Below are positions 1 through 6,160 of a stretch of DNA of 6,446 bases, one piece after another. Below the pieces are notes generated by a model that was not told the DNA's origin, made no database searches, and saw nothing but the letters and a program-made list of their open reading frames with translations. The stretch's first letter is position 1; every line of letters begins with the position of its first letter. The position numbers were made by a program, and so were the translations under genes. Source of the stretch: an uncultured Eubacteriales bacterium (GTDB taxonomy: Bacteria; Bacillota; Clostridia; Oscillospirales; CAG-382); contig CAKSCN010000142.1 in the NCBI GenBank assembly GCA_934444485.1, positions 1 to 6,446 of the forward strand, written 5' to 3'.

Positions 1-114
1 CACCTTTCACCGTACAGGAAGCCGAAGAACAGCGAATTTATCGCCGCAGTTGCAGATGTCGTGGCGATGAGGGTGAAGTACGGCGACAGCCGCTTCGGAG
101 CGGTGCGTGCGTGA
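1..114 (+). other. Unassigned edge fragment, possible C-terminal end of a truncated CDS
   Basis: Frame 1 is open from the window edge to a TGA at 112-114 and would give 37 residues ending DSRFGAVRA. No domain is recognisable. The opposite strand is also open here, back to a stop near 165, and would read as a hydrophobic stretch including SLFFGFLYGE, but it has no ATG or RBS. Because neither strand shows a start and the piece is short, I cannot decide whether it is a gene end, antisense reading, or noncoding sequence. No convincing terminator follows at 115-185. Confidence 0.2.
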
Positions 115-188
115 CTACCGTGCAATGCGGCAGAAAGACAGAGCGTCGGAGAACATTTTTAACTTATCACACAACAGCAGAAAAAGTC

Positions 189-217
189 AGGACATTTCGA
201 TTCATTTGATGTATACT
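189..217 (+). promoter_or_regulatory. Sigma-A type promoter of the first AraC-family gene
   Basis: A -35 box AGGACA (189-194, four of six matches to TTGACA) and a -10 box TATACT (212-217, five of six) are separated by the ideal 17 bases. Transcription would start near 224, giving a very short leader that begins just before the AAAGGAGG ribosome binding site at 228-235. Position and spacing are seen in the sequence; promoter activity is inferred. Confidence 0.6.
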
Positions 218-242
218 ATCCTCGACGAAAGGAGGAATAGAC

Positions 243-1124
243 TTGAATTGGACAACCGGTTTACAGCGTGCAATCGACTACATTGAGAACAACATATGCG
301 AACATCTCGACTACTCGGAAATCGCAAGGTGTGCGTATTCATCGGAGTTTCACTTTCAGCGGCTGTTTTCAATACTTTGCGGCTATACGGTCGGCGACTA
401 CATTCGCATGAGAAGGCTCACACTTGCCGGCAATGAGCTTCTGTCATCAAAAACGAATGTAAAGATAATCGACCTTGCCCTGAAGTACGGCTACGACAGC
501 CCGGAGAGCTTCACCCGTGCGTTTACAAAGTTTCACGGCGTATCTCCGATAGAAGCGCGCAAAAGCGGCAGAATTCGGTCGTTTTCCAGAATTTCCGTCA
601 AACTAACTTTGATTGGAGGAGATACTGTGAATTACAGAATCGAAAAGAAACCGTCTCTTAAAATACTTTGCAAAAGAATTGAGGTTACAAAGCCCGTCAA
701 CGAAACCGCCGTTCTTGACATTGAAACTTTCTGGAAAAAGTGCGGCGAGGACGGAAGCCTTGAAAAGCTTACAAAAATGTTCCCCAAGGACTCTCCCATA
801 AAGGGAATGCTCGGTATTTGCTTCACAAATGCGCTTGCCGACAACAGATTCCCTTACGGAATAGGCTTTGCCGTACCCGATAACGGCGTTGATTATTCGG
901 ACAGCGGCTTTGATACCGTCGAGCTTCCTGCATACACCTACGCCGTTTTCACCGTCAAAGGAAAGATGCCCGATGCCTTTGCCGACACCTACAAGCGCAT
1001 TTGCACCGAGTTCTTCCCTCAGAGCGATTACGAGTATGCTAACGCCGCAGAGCTTGAAGTTTATCCGTCCGCAGACGTCACAAATCCCGATTACGAGTGC
1101 GAGGTTTGGATTGCAGTAAAGTAA
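243..1124 (+). CDS. AraC-family regulator with C-terminal GyrI-like effector-binding domain
   Basis: The 293-residue protein has an N-terminal AraC/XylS DNA-binding domain (about residues 8-107) with two helix-turn-helix units, the first around 25-45 (SEIARCAYSSEFHFQRLF) and the second around 74-97 (KIIDLALKYGYDSPESFTRAF), ending in the usual GVSPIEAR. A GyrI-like/AraC_E_bind domain (about 129-293) follows, with the typical ending of a conserved YECEVWIAVK strand. This Rob/BmrR-like architecture normally binds small, often hydrophobic ligands or drugs and acts as a cytoplasmic one-component regulator. The start is TTG, chosen because AAAGGAGG at 228-235 lies seven bases upstream and the AraC domain begins at once. 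It stands alone, convergent with the galactosidase operon, so its targets are not visible; an adjacent efflux gene, common for this class, is absent here. Confidence 0.93.
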   Translation: MNWTTGLQRAIDYIENNICEHLDYSEIARCAYSSEFHFQRLFSILCGYTVGDYIRMRRLTLAGNELLSSKTNVKIIDLALKYGYDSPESFTRAFTKFHGVSPIEARKSGRIRSFSRISVKLTLIGGDTVNYRIEKKPSLKILCKRIEVTKPVNETAVLDIETFWKKCGEDGSLEKLTKMFPKDSPIKGMLGICFTNALADNRFPYGIGFAVPDNGVDYSDSGFDTVELPAYTYAVFTVKGKMPDAFADTYKRICTEFFPQSDYEYANAAELEVYPSADVTNPDYECEVWIAVK

Positions 1125-1145
1125 ATATTAATTGAAAACTAAACG

Positions 1146-1192
1146 GAGCCGACAAACACCGAGAAAAGGGTGCTTACCGGCTCTCTTTTTTT
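1146..1192. terminator. Rho-independent terminator between convergent genes
   Basis: GAGCCG (1146-1151) pairs with CGGCTC (1178-1183), and an inner CACC/GGTG stem (1157-1160 with 1169-1172) continues the hairpin across a small internal loop. A T-rich run ending in seven Ts (1186-1192) follows on the plus strand, so it serves the AraC gene ending at 1124. The A-rich flank on the left (about 1134-1143) gives Ts on the minus strand, so the same hairpin may also stop the galactosidase transcript. Confidence 0.8.
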
Positions 1193-1232
1193 GTCAGCGG
1201 TCACTGAAGGCGTGATATCCGCACCGCTTGCG

Positions 1233-3230
1233 TCATTTTACGGAGTAGAAGTATATCTTTGCGCATCTTTTTTCGGCGATATGCACGCAAAAACCGTTTC
1301 TGACAAGCTCTTCTCCCCTTACCTCAAAGGCTTCGTCTGCGTCCGCATTACGGAAAATATAGGTTTTGTCCGCTGAAATACCGTGAAGCGCAAAGCTTGC
1401 GTCGGTGTACGGTGCGTCCTCTCTTCGGAATACCTGCACGATTCCGTCTCCTTTTTCGGGACGGTCAAACTGCACCGCAGACCAGATATCCGTTCGGTCG
1501 CTAATCTGCGTTAAGGGGTAAATGTCCCCGTAAAAATACGGGCGTACCCTGAGATATTCCTCGCCTATTCTGCGAAGCCACTCGATCTCTTTTTCGTTTT
1601 CGCAGTAGCTCTCTCTTTCCGAGAAAGAGTAATTCGTGGTGAGCGCACCGCTGTATGCGCTTCTTGCTCTGTACGTGTCCCCGAGTCCCCTGCCGGTGCC
1701 CGTGCCGTTGTACGGTATCCACGCCGAGAACGCCATATTGTGCATCTGCGCAATCTCGCACGGATAATTTGCCGGACACTGTGCGTCGCTTCTCCAAAGA
1801 GTAACGGAACGTCTTAAGGTTTCGATGTCTATTCTTCTGCCGCCGCTTGAGCAGTTGTCGATCATGAGGTGCGGAAATTTCTCGAGCAGAGCGTCCCAAA
1901 GGCGGTACAATCCGGAAATGTATTTGATCTCGCTGATTCCGACTCTGTCCTCGTTGTCGTTTTTGCGCCAGTACTCAAGAGGCTCCGTGTTGAAATCCTG
2001 CCTGTAATAGTGGAGGTTAAGACGCTCGATAAGCTCCGACAACGTGTTGAAGCAATAGTTCCACGCCTCTTCATCGCCGAGATTCAACAGCAGGCTCGTG
2101 CATTCAGCGTTTGGGGACGTGAGGAAATACTCCGGATGCTCCTTCGCTATCGGCGTCGATCTTATAACACGTTCAGGCTCAACCCAAAGCAGATACTTCA
2201 TTCCGGCGTCCCTCACAGCCTTTGAGATAGGTTCGAGTCCGTTCGGGTGGTGATGCGCATTGACACGCCAGTCTCCGGTGTGATCGTACCATCTGCCCTC
2301 AAATTCATCGGGCGAGGGAGTTGGGTCAGTGCCGTACCATCCGGCGTCCATCCATATATCCTCAAAGGGCAGTTTGTTCTCACGGATTTTATTTATCCTC
2401 GAAAGCACGCCCTCATCGGACATTCCGCCCCATATTCCGGCACAAAACAGACCCTCTGCGTCACGTCCGGGTTTACCGATAAGCGAAAAATCACGGCGTA
2501 CAAGTCTGCGCCACATATTCTGAGACTCTGTAACCGTGCCGTTATACGGCATAATAACGACGGAGGATGTGCGTATCTTCTCACCCGGCAAAAGGCGGAA
2601 GTGCGTGTCCTCTATTTTGGTACGGATTCTGACCCCGGTTTCGGTTCTGTCAACGTTGCAGAACCACTGTCCCGTCCAGCCTATAGCAAAAATCACGCCG
2701 GCACCCTGTCTGTGTATGTTGAAGAAAGGCGCTCTGCTGTTGGAAGAACGACCGCCGCAGGTGCTGTAGCTTTTGTGCGCATGGTCGGGGAAAAGGTAAT
2801 ACGGATAAAATCCTTGCACCGATTCATCCGGATTTGCGAAGAACTCATAGCCTGTCCACGTTGAACCTGACGGTGCGTAAATCTTCATTACCTTTTCCTT
2901 GTCCGGAATATATGCGGTCCACCCCTTCGGCGCATCCTTCTCAAACGGAATTTCAACGTCGCAGTCCCAAAGCTCCGAGATTATTTCCGTCGGCTCATTT
3001 CCCGTGTTTTCAAACAGGTTGACCCACTCATAGGCGTCAGCGCCCACATCGCCGCCCGCACACTTGCCGTGTTTTCTTGCTATGTTCGTTACCGTAAGTC
3101 CGCCCTCAAAGCGGTATACTGTTGTGAGTGTGTCACCGTCACGCACCGTCTCGGTTTCGCAGACATTACACAGCGCATCCTTTTCACCGAGCCTGAATGA
3201 AAATCTCTTTGAATTTTTCAGAAAGTCCAT
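1233..3230 (-). CDS. GH36-family glycoside hydrolase, alpha-galactosidase type
   Basis: Cytoplasmic hydrolase of alpha-galactosides such as melibiose or raffinose is the family expectation. The 665-residue protein has an N-terminal beta-supersandwich (about 1-250), a TIM barrel (about 255-580) and a C-terminal beta domain. Visible family motifs are MDAGW (294-298), WVEPE (349-353), RQDFN with predicted nucleophile D412, NCSSGGR (459-465), WRSD with predicted acid/base D482, and RPYFYGD (563-569). No signal peptide is present. The ATG at 3230 is preferred over one 38 codons upstream because GGAGG (3239-3243) sits eight bases before it and the longer version would overlap the transporter. It is second in an operon, 22 bases after the transporter. 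The active site differs from the classical GH36 form (MDAGW rather than DDGW, RQDFN rather than KWDMN), so the exact substrate is uncertain; the family call is firm. Confidence 0.92.
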   Translation of the reverse strand: MDFLKNSKRFSFRLGEKDALCNVCETETVRDGDTLTTVYRFEGGLTVTNIARKHGKCAGGDVGADAYEWVNLFENTGNEPTEIISELWDCDVEIPFEKDAPKGWTAYIPDKEKVMKIYAPSGSTWTGYEFFANPDESVQGFYPYYLFPDHAHKSYSTCGGRSSNSRAPFFNIHRQGAGVIFAIGWTGQWFCNVDRTETGVRIRTKIEDTHFRLLPGEKIRTSSVVIMPYNGTVTESQNMWRRLVRRDFSLIGKPGRDAEGLFCAGIWGGMSDEGVLSRINKIRENKLPFEDIWMDAGWYGTDPTPSPDEFEGRWYDHTGDWRVNAHHHPNGLEPISKAVRDAGMKYLLWVEPERVIRSTPIAKEHPEYFLTSPNAECTSLLLNLGDEEAWNYCFNTLSELIERLNLHYYRQDFNTEPLEYWRKNDNEDRVGISEIKYISGLYRLWDALLEKFPHLMIDNCSSGGRRIDIETLRRSVTLWRSDAQCPANYPCEIAQMHNMAFSAWIPYNGTGTGRGLGDTYRARSAYSGALTTNYSFSERESYCENEKEIEWLRRIGEEYLRVRPYFYGDIYPLTQISDRTDIWSAVQFDRPEKGDGIVQVFRREDAPYTDASFALHGISADKTYIFRNADADEAFEVRGEELVRNGFCVHIAEKRCAKIYFYSVK

Positions 3231-3252
3231 GTTTCTGTCCTCCGTCGTTAAT

Positions 3253-4112
3253 TTAAATGAACAAAAGCGTTCCGAAAAAGCAAAGCAATACGCTTGCGGC
3301 AAGTCTTCCGGAAATCCGCTTTTTGAATACAATTGCGTCCGCAAGTGCGGAAAATACTATACTTCCCCCTGTTATGAAGGGATAGAGAACGGTTGCCGGC
3401 ACAGCTTTAGCTCCGATAAGCTGCAGAGCATACGAACCGCCGCCCACAACAGCCGAGGCTAATGCTATTATCACCGCCGCCTTTGCCGAGATTCTTCCTT
3501 TTGAAGCGTCAGGTCTTTTAAAGAGCAAAAACAGCGCTCCCGCAAACAAGAATTTGAACATACCGCCGAGAGCGACAAAATCAATCGTCCTAACGGTGCG
3601 GTAAACGGCTTCTATCTGGTGCATTTTCGACACTATGCTCACACAGCCGTTCAGGATAAAAACCGCAGCGCACATAAAAAGCTGCTTTACGTCGGTGTTT
3701 CTTTTGCCGGATAAGTTTGGCAGTATGACTCCTGCGGCAATAACGGCGGTCCCACAATCTTTGACACACTCAACCGTTCATTCAGAAACGCAACTCCCCA
3801 GAGGTAAGGCAAAATCATTCCTCCGGTCATCAAATAGAGCGTGTACACCGCAACACTGCCCGAGTGTTTAAGAATACGAAAACCTATCACGTTGTAACTC
3901 ATCACAAAAAGGCTCATTAGTGCCGCAAGGACAGCCGAGAAAGGTGTAAACGCAAGTCTGAAGCCGTTTGCGGCAAAGAATACCAAAAATGTGAAGAGAC
4001 CGAGAAGTGCATTGAAGTAAAATGAGCTTTTGGGCGTTGCGCCGTATGCTCTTTGATATACCTTATTAAGCGCAAAATCCGCTCCGAGCAACAGTGCCGC
4101 AAGGGCGAGCAT
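3253..4112 (-). pseudogene. DMT superfamily (EamA-type) transporter, disrupted by a frameshift
   Basis: Two adjacent minus-strand frames, 3687-4112 (N-terminal 141 codons) and one whose first internal ATG is at 3675 and which ends at 3253, together make one ten-helix DMT permease of about 286 residues, the normal family size. The first frame is transporter-like through LNERLSVSKIVG, then degenerates; the other frame continues exactly there with TAVIAAGVILPNLSG, so one base is missing at about 3750-3753. The break lies inside predicted helix 5. The later helices (PATVLYPFITGGSIVFSAL and others) are intact. The start is also uncertain: ATG 4112 has no RBS, and the frame stays open upstream (LTINFI) toward a GGAGG at 4141-4145 without a good start codon. 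It heads the operon with the galactosidase, suggesting a substrate importer or product exporter. A sequencing error in a G run would restore a normal gene. Confidence 0.82.
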
Positions 4113-4159
4113 TATGAAGTTTATTGTTAATTCCTCATTTCCTCCGATTCGTTGAACAC

Positions 4160-4186
4160 ATTATATCACAAATTATTTACTGTTAA
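4160..4186 (-). promoter_or_regulatory. Promoter of the transporter-galactosidase operon
   Basis: Reading on the minus strand, a perfect -10 box TATAAT occupies 4165-4160, preceded by TG one base upstream (4168-4167), making an extended -10. A TTAACA (4186-4181) resembles a -35 box, though with a short 15-base spacer. The start would be near 4153, just before the GGAGG at 4145-4141. This is the only strong promoter ahead of the two minus-strand genes, supporting an operon. Confidence 0.6.
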
Positions 4187-4196
4187 TATCAATATT
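4185..4196. promoter_or_regulatory. Small palindrome between divergent promoters, possible operator
   Basis: AATAT-CA-ATATT is a perfect five-base inverted repeat with a two-base centre. It lies where the upstream promoter elements of both divergent transcripts would be, the usual place for an AraC-family or other regulator to bind. AT-rich DNA produces such palindromes by chance, and AraC proteins normally use direct repeats, so the assignment is weak. Confidence 0.25.
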
Positions 4197-4209
4197 TAAT
4201 CAAAAAATA

Positions 4210-4218
4210 TGCTATAAT
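4210..4218 (+). promoter_or_regulatory. Extended -10 promoter of the second AraC-family gene
   Basis: TGCTATAAT is a perfect extended -10 element, with TATAAT at 4213-4218. No good -35 box lies 16-18 bases upstream, which extended -10 promoters tolerate and which also fits activator dependence or autoregulation. Transcription would begin near 4225, leaving about 13 bases of leader that consist almost entirely of the ribosome binding site. Confidence 0.6.
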
Positions 4219-4237
4219 CACCAAAGAGGTGGTAAAT

Positions 4238-5050
4238 GTGCAGTCCGCAAAAGTAAGCTTTCCGCAAGTCAGGCCGTTCGATTTTTCGGTCTCTTATATC
4301 GAGATAGACGCCAATTCCCCGGAGAATGTGTACGACGACCACATACATGAGGAGTGTGAGATTTACATAAACCTGAGTGGCGACGTTTCATTTTCCGTTG
4401 AGGGTGCGGTATATCCGATAATGCCGGGAGGCGTGATAATCACACGGCCATACGAATATCATCACTGCCTGTATAACTCAAACAAACTGCACAAGCACTT
4501 TTGGATTCTGTTTAACCCATCAGGAAACGAAGAACTGTTTAACGTCTTCTTTAACAGAAAGCTCGGACGAAATAATTTACTTATACTGCCGCCGGACGAA
4601 ACGGAGGAGCTGTTCGGAGTCTGCCGTGAGCTGAACCGCAATAACAACAGCGATGCGGAGAACTACTACCTTTTCTTCAAGCTGATACATATGCTGAACA
4701 ACGCTACCGCCGCAAACGCCGAGGTCAACAGTAAAAACGACGCAGTAATATCTGCGATAAGCTACATAAACAACAATCTCTCGCAGAAGCTTGAGATAAG
4801 GGATATAGCGAAAAAGTGCAACGTGAGCGTGAACACACTGGAACGGCGCTTTTTATGCTCGCTCAACATCACTCCGTCGAAGTACATAAAGAAAAAGCGC
4901 CTTGCCAACGCAGAACGCCTGCTGTCTGAGGGATACAGTGTGACGGAAGCGGCACTTATGAGCGGTTTCTCCGACTGCTCGGCATTTATCGCCGAATTCA
5001 AGAAGTCAACGGGAGTGACACCGCTGAAGTATAAAAACAGAAGACAGTGA
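4238..5050 (+). CDS. AraC-family transcriptional regulator with N-terminal cupin sensor domain
   Basis: The 270-residue protein has a cupin-type AraC_binding domain (about 15-95) with DHIHEECEIY (near 34-43) and PGGVIITRPYEYHHC (near 63-77), the sugar-binding part in AraC, MsmR and RafR relatives. A linker follows, then an AraC/XylS DNA-binding domain (about 168-267) with helix-turn-helix units around LEIRDIAKKCNVSVNTLERR and SVTEAALMSGFSDCSAF and the closing TGVTPLKYK. I chose the GTG at 4238 because GAGGTG (4226-4231) lies six bases upstream; the in-frame GTG at 4229 overlaps that site. It is divergent from the transporter-galactosidase operon across about 125 bases, the classic layout for a local activator responding to the sugar handled by that operon. 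Family certain; ligand and targets inferred. Confidence 0.93.
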   Translation: MQSAKVSFPQVRPFDFSVSYIEIDANSPENVYDDHIHEECEIYINLSGDVSFSVEGAVYPIMPGGVIITRPYEYHHCLYNSNKLHKHFWILFNPSGNEELFNVFFNRKLGRNNLLILPPDETEELFGVCRELNRNNNSDAENYYLFFKLIHMLNNATAANAEVNSKNDAVISAISYINNNLSQKLEIRDIAKKCNVSVNTLERRFLCSLNITPSKYIKKKRLANAERLLSEGYSVTEAALMSGFSDCSAFIAEFKKSTGVTPLKYKNRRQ

Positions 5051-5078
5051 GAACACCTGCAAGAAAAGATATCGGCAG

Positions 5079-5112
5079 AAAAAAAGCCCCACGGCAATAC
5101 AGCCTAAGAGCT
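5079..5112 (-). terminator. Terminator on the minus strand after the 39-codon small ORF
   Basis: On the minus strand AGCTC (5112-5108) pairs with GGGCT (5089-5085) with one G-T wobble, and an inner GGC/GCC stem caps the hairpin. Seven Ts (5085-5079) follow. The pairing is better on this strand than on the plus strand, so it chiefly ends the transcript of the small ORF at 5199-5318, about 87 bases downstream of its stop. It may weakly stop the AraC gene too. Confidence 0.65.
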
Positions 5113-5198
5113 TCTTTCATGGTATTACGTTTCAATTGTGGCGTTCTATGAGAACTGCTATCAGCAATAATCGGAACGTGAAACAAGTCTTGCTGCCG

Positions 5199-5318
5199 TC
5201 AGTGAGAATTATTGATGTAAAGTATACATCCGATTATGTCGCTGTCCGAAACGCCTTTTGCCCTGAGCCACTCTATCAATCTTGCGATTTCGCATATATT
5301 CATAATCTCTTTTCGCAC
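5199..5318 (-). CDS. Small hypothetical protein, 39 residues
   Basis: A GTG at 5318 opens 39 codons ending in TGA. GGAAGGAG (5334-5327) sits eight bases upstream, a near-ideal ribosome binding site. The protein is hydrophilic to amphipathic: a charged start (MRKEIM), then a helix-like stretch with EIARLIEWLRAKGVSDSDI, then a more hydrophobic IIGCILYI end. There is no signal peptide, two cysteines (residues 9 and 31) and no known motif. The WL-K-G-x-S/T-x-x-x-I pattern resembles short helix-turn-helix-like or helical adaptor pieces in clostridial small proteins, but I do not recognise a family. It is monocistronic, with an extended -10 promoter 58-66 bases upstream and a terminator downstream. 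That full set of signals is why I call it real despite its size. Confidence 0.6.
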   Translation of the reverse strand: MRKEIMNICEIARLIEWLRAKGVSDSDIIGCILYINNSH

Positions 5319-5375
5319 GCTTATCACTCCTTCCGTTCAAGCCACCGCTGTAGCGCAGTCCTTATTTATGCATAC

Positions 5376-5384
5376 ATTTTACCA
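5376..5384 (-). promoter_or_regulatory. Extended -10 promoter of the small ORF
   Basis: On the minus strand TGGTAAAAT reads as an extended -10 element (TAAAAT at 5381-5376, five of six matches). No clear -35 box precedes it. Transcription would start near 5369, giving a leader of about 50 bases that contains a small CGCT-AC-AGCG hairpin before the GGAAGGAG site. Confidence 0.4.
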
Positions 5385-5561
5385 TATAAGGTGTACGATA
5401 AGCAGGACTCAGAGAAAAATTTGTAAATTTACGCCGTATTATTGCGCAAAGCGTATCATCTCGCAGATACTTTCAGTGTATCCGTTTAATATATTGAACG
5501 ATTAACTATGAATTGAGCTGTGAAAGTCACACGTAAAAATTTGAAATGAAAAAGTGCCGGG
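5385..5561. other. Noncoding stretch between small ORF and tRNA array
   Basis: This AT-rich stretch has no ORF with a ribosome binding site on either strand. It contains only minor symmetric elements: GATAC/GTATC (5466-5470 with 5478-5482) and a near-palindrome GTTTAATATATTGAAC (5484-5499). Neither is followed by a T run. I see no riboswitch, tmRNA or other RNA signature. Confidence 0.5.
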
Positions 5562-5603
5562 AAAAAACGTAAAAGCCCCGAGGCGAATTAACGCTTCGAA
5601 GCT
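5562..5603 (-). terminator. Rho-independent terminator of the tRNA array
   Basis: On the minus strand a 12-base arm (5603-5592, AGCTTCGAAGCG) pairs with 5585-5574 across a six-base loop, with two G-T wobbles and one A-C mismatch. It is followed by TTTT (5574-5571) and, after ACG, six more Ts (5567-5562). It lies about 40 bases past the last tRNA gene, and the pairing is better in this direction. Confidence 0.75.
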
Positions 5604-5604
5604 T

Positions 5605-5641
5605 CACATTATCACAAAATCGAGGGATTATGATAATTGTG
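5605..5641 (-). repeat. Inverted repeat just downstream of tRNA-Glu
   Basis: CACATTATCA (5605-5614) is complementary, with one bulged base, to TGATAATTGTG (5631-5641), with a 16-base loop. It starts one base past the encoded CCA of tRNA-Glu and precedes the terminator hairpin. It has no T run, so it is more likely a processing or stability structure in the primary transcript than a second terminator. Confidence 0.4.
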
Positions 5642-5642
5642 T

Positions 5643-5717
5643 TGGTGACCCGTACGGGAATCGAACCCATGTTTTCGCCGTGAGAGGGCGATGTCTTAGC
5701 CTCTTGACCAACGGGCC
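5643..5717 (-). tRNA. tRNA-Glu(CTC)
   Basis: The 75-base gene forms a full cloverleaf. The acceptor GGCCCGT pairs with ACGGGTC, the anticodon stem TCGCC/GGCGA encloses CTCTCAC with anticodon CTC (reads GAG), the T-loop is TTCGATT, the discriminator is A, and CCA is encoded. The body matches the usual bacterial tRNA-Glu. It is the last gene of the array, five bases after tRNA-Thr. A CTC anticodon is less common than TTC, which by wobble can read both Glu codons. Confidence 0.95.
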
Positions 5718-5722
5718 ATAAA

Positions 5723-5798
<76 letters not shown>

Positions 5799-5802
5799 AT
5801 GG

Positions 5803-5879
5803 TGGCGATTCGGATGGGACTCGAACCCACGACCTCTAGCGTGACAGGCTAGCGTTCTAACCAACTGAACTACCGAACC
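5803..5879 (-). tRNA. tRNA-Asp(GTC), copy 1
   Basis: The 77-base gene has anticodon stem CTAGC/GCTAG around CTGTCAC with anticodon GTC (reads GAC and GAU). The acceptor GGTTCGG pairs with CCGAATC, the discriminator is the G expected for Asp, and CCA is encoded. The sequence is identical over all 77 bases to the copy at 6161-6237. Confidence 0.97.
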
Positions 5880-5896
5880 ACATTTTCCCTTACGGG

Positions 5897-5972
5897 TGGT
5901 GGGAGCTAGAGGGCTCGAACCTCTGACCCTCTGCTTGTAAGGCAGATGCTCTCCCAGCTGAGCTAAGCTCCC
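5897..5972 (-). tRNA. tRNA-Val(TAC)
   Basis: The 76-base gene has a perfect acceptor (GGGAGCT/AGCTCCC), anticodon stem TCTGC/GCAGA around CTTACAA with anticodon TAC (reads GUA and GUG, and GUU/GUC if U34 is modified), discriminator A and encoded CCA. It closely matches the standard Firmicutes tRNA-Val. Confidence 0.97.
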
Positions 5973-5974
5973 AT

Positions 5975-6050
5975 TGGAGCGGATTACGGGGTTCGAACCC
6001 GCTACCTCGACCTTGGCAAGGTCGCGCTCTACCAAATGAGCTAAATCCGC
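5975..6050 (-). tRNA. tRNA-Gly(GCC)
   Basis: The 76-base gene has acceptor GCGGATT/AATCCGC, anticodon stem CGACC/GGTCG around TTGCCAA with anticodon GCC (reads GGC and GGU), T-loop TTCGAAC, discriminator T and encoded CCA. Only two bases separate it from tRNA-Val, so both must come from one processed transcript. Confidence 0.97.
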
Positions 6051-6080
6051 ATTTATGTGTACAGCGTATACTGACAAGGA

Positions 6081-6156
6081 TGGTGCCTCCGGTCGGAATT
6101 GAACCAACGACACGGGGATTTTCAGTCCCCTGCTCTACCAACTGAGCTACAGAGGC
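6081..6156 (-). tRNA. tRNA-Phe(GAA)
   Basis: The 76-base gene has acceptor GCCTCTG/CGGAGGC with one T-G wobble, anticodon stem GGGGA/TCCCC around CTGAAAA with anticodon GAA (reads UUC and UUU), T-loop TTCAATT, discriminator A and encoded CCA. It lies 30 bases before tRNA-Gly in the transcript. Confidence 0.97.
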
Positions 6157-6160
6157 AAAT

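Noticed and set aside
1869..2225. 118-codon plus-strand ORF opposite the GH36 gene, and other ORFs overlapping 1233-3230
   Set aside because: All lie antisense or out of frame within a clear enzyme gene and lack ribosome binding sites and recognisable domains.
3231..3344. 38-residue N-terminal extension of the GH36 protein
   Set aside because: It would overlap the transporter's coding end, has no family similarity, and the ATG at 3230 has a well-spaced GGAGG.
3253..4112. Programmed ribosomal frameshift or natural two-gene split of the transporter
   Set aside because: The site near GGGACC is not a known slippery heptamer, and the break falls inside a membrane helix instead of the linker between the two repeat halves, which fits a lesion or error better.
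4998..5186. 62-codon minus-strand ORF with a hydrophobic segment
   Set aside because: The FFLPISFLAG stretch is the terminator T run and the antisense of the AraC gene end; there is no RBS before its starts.
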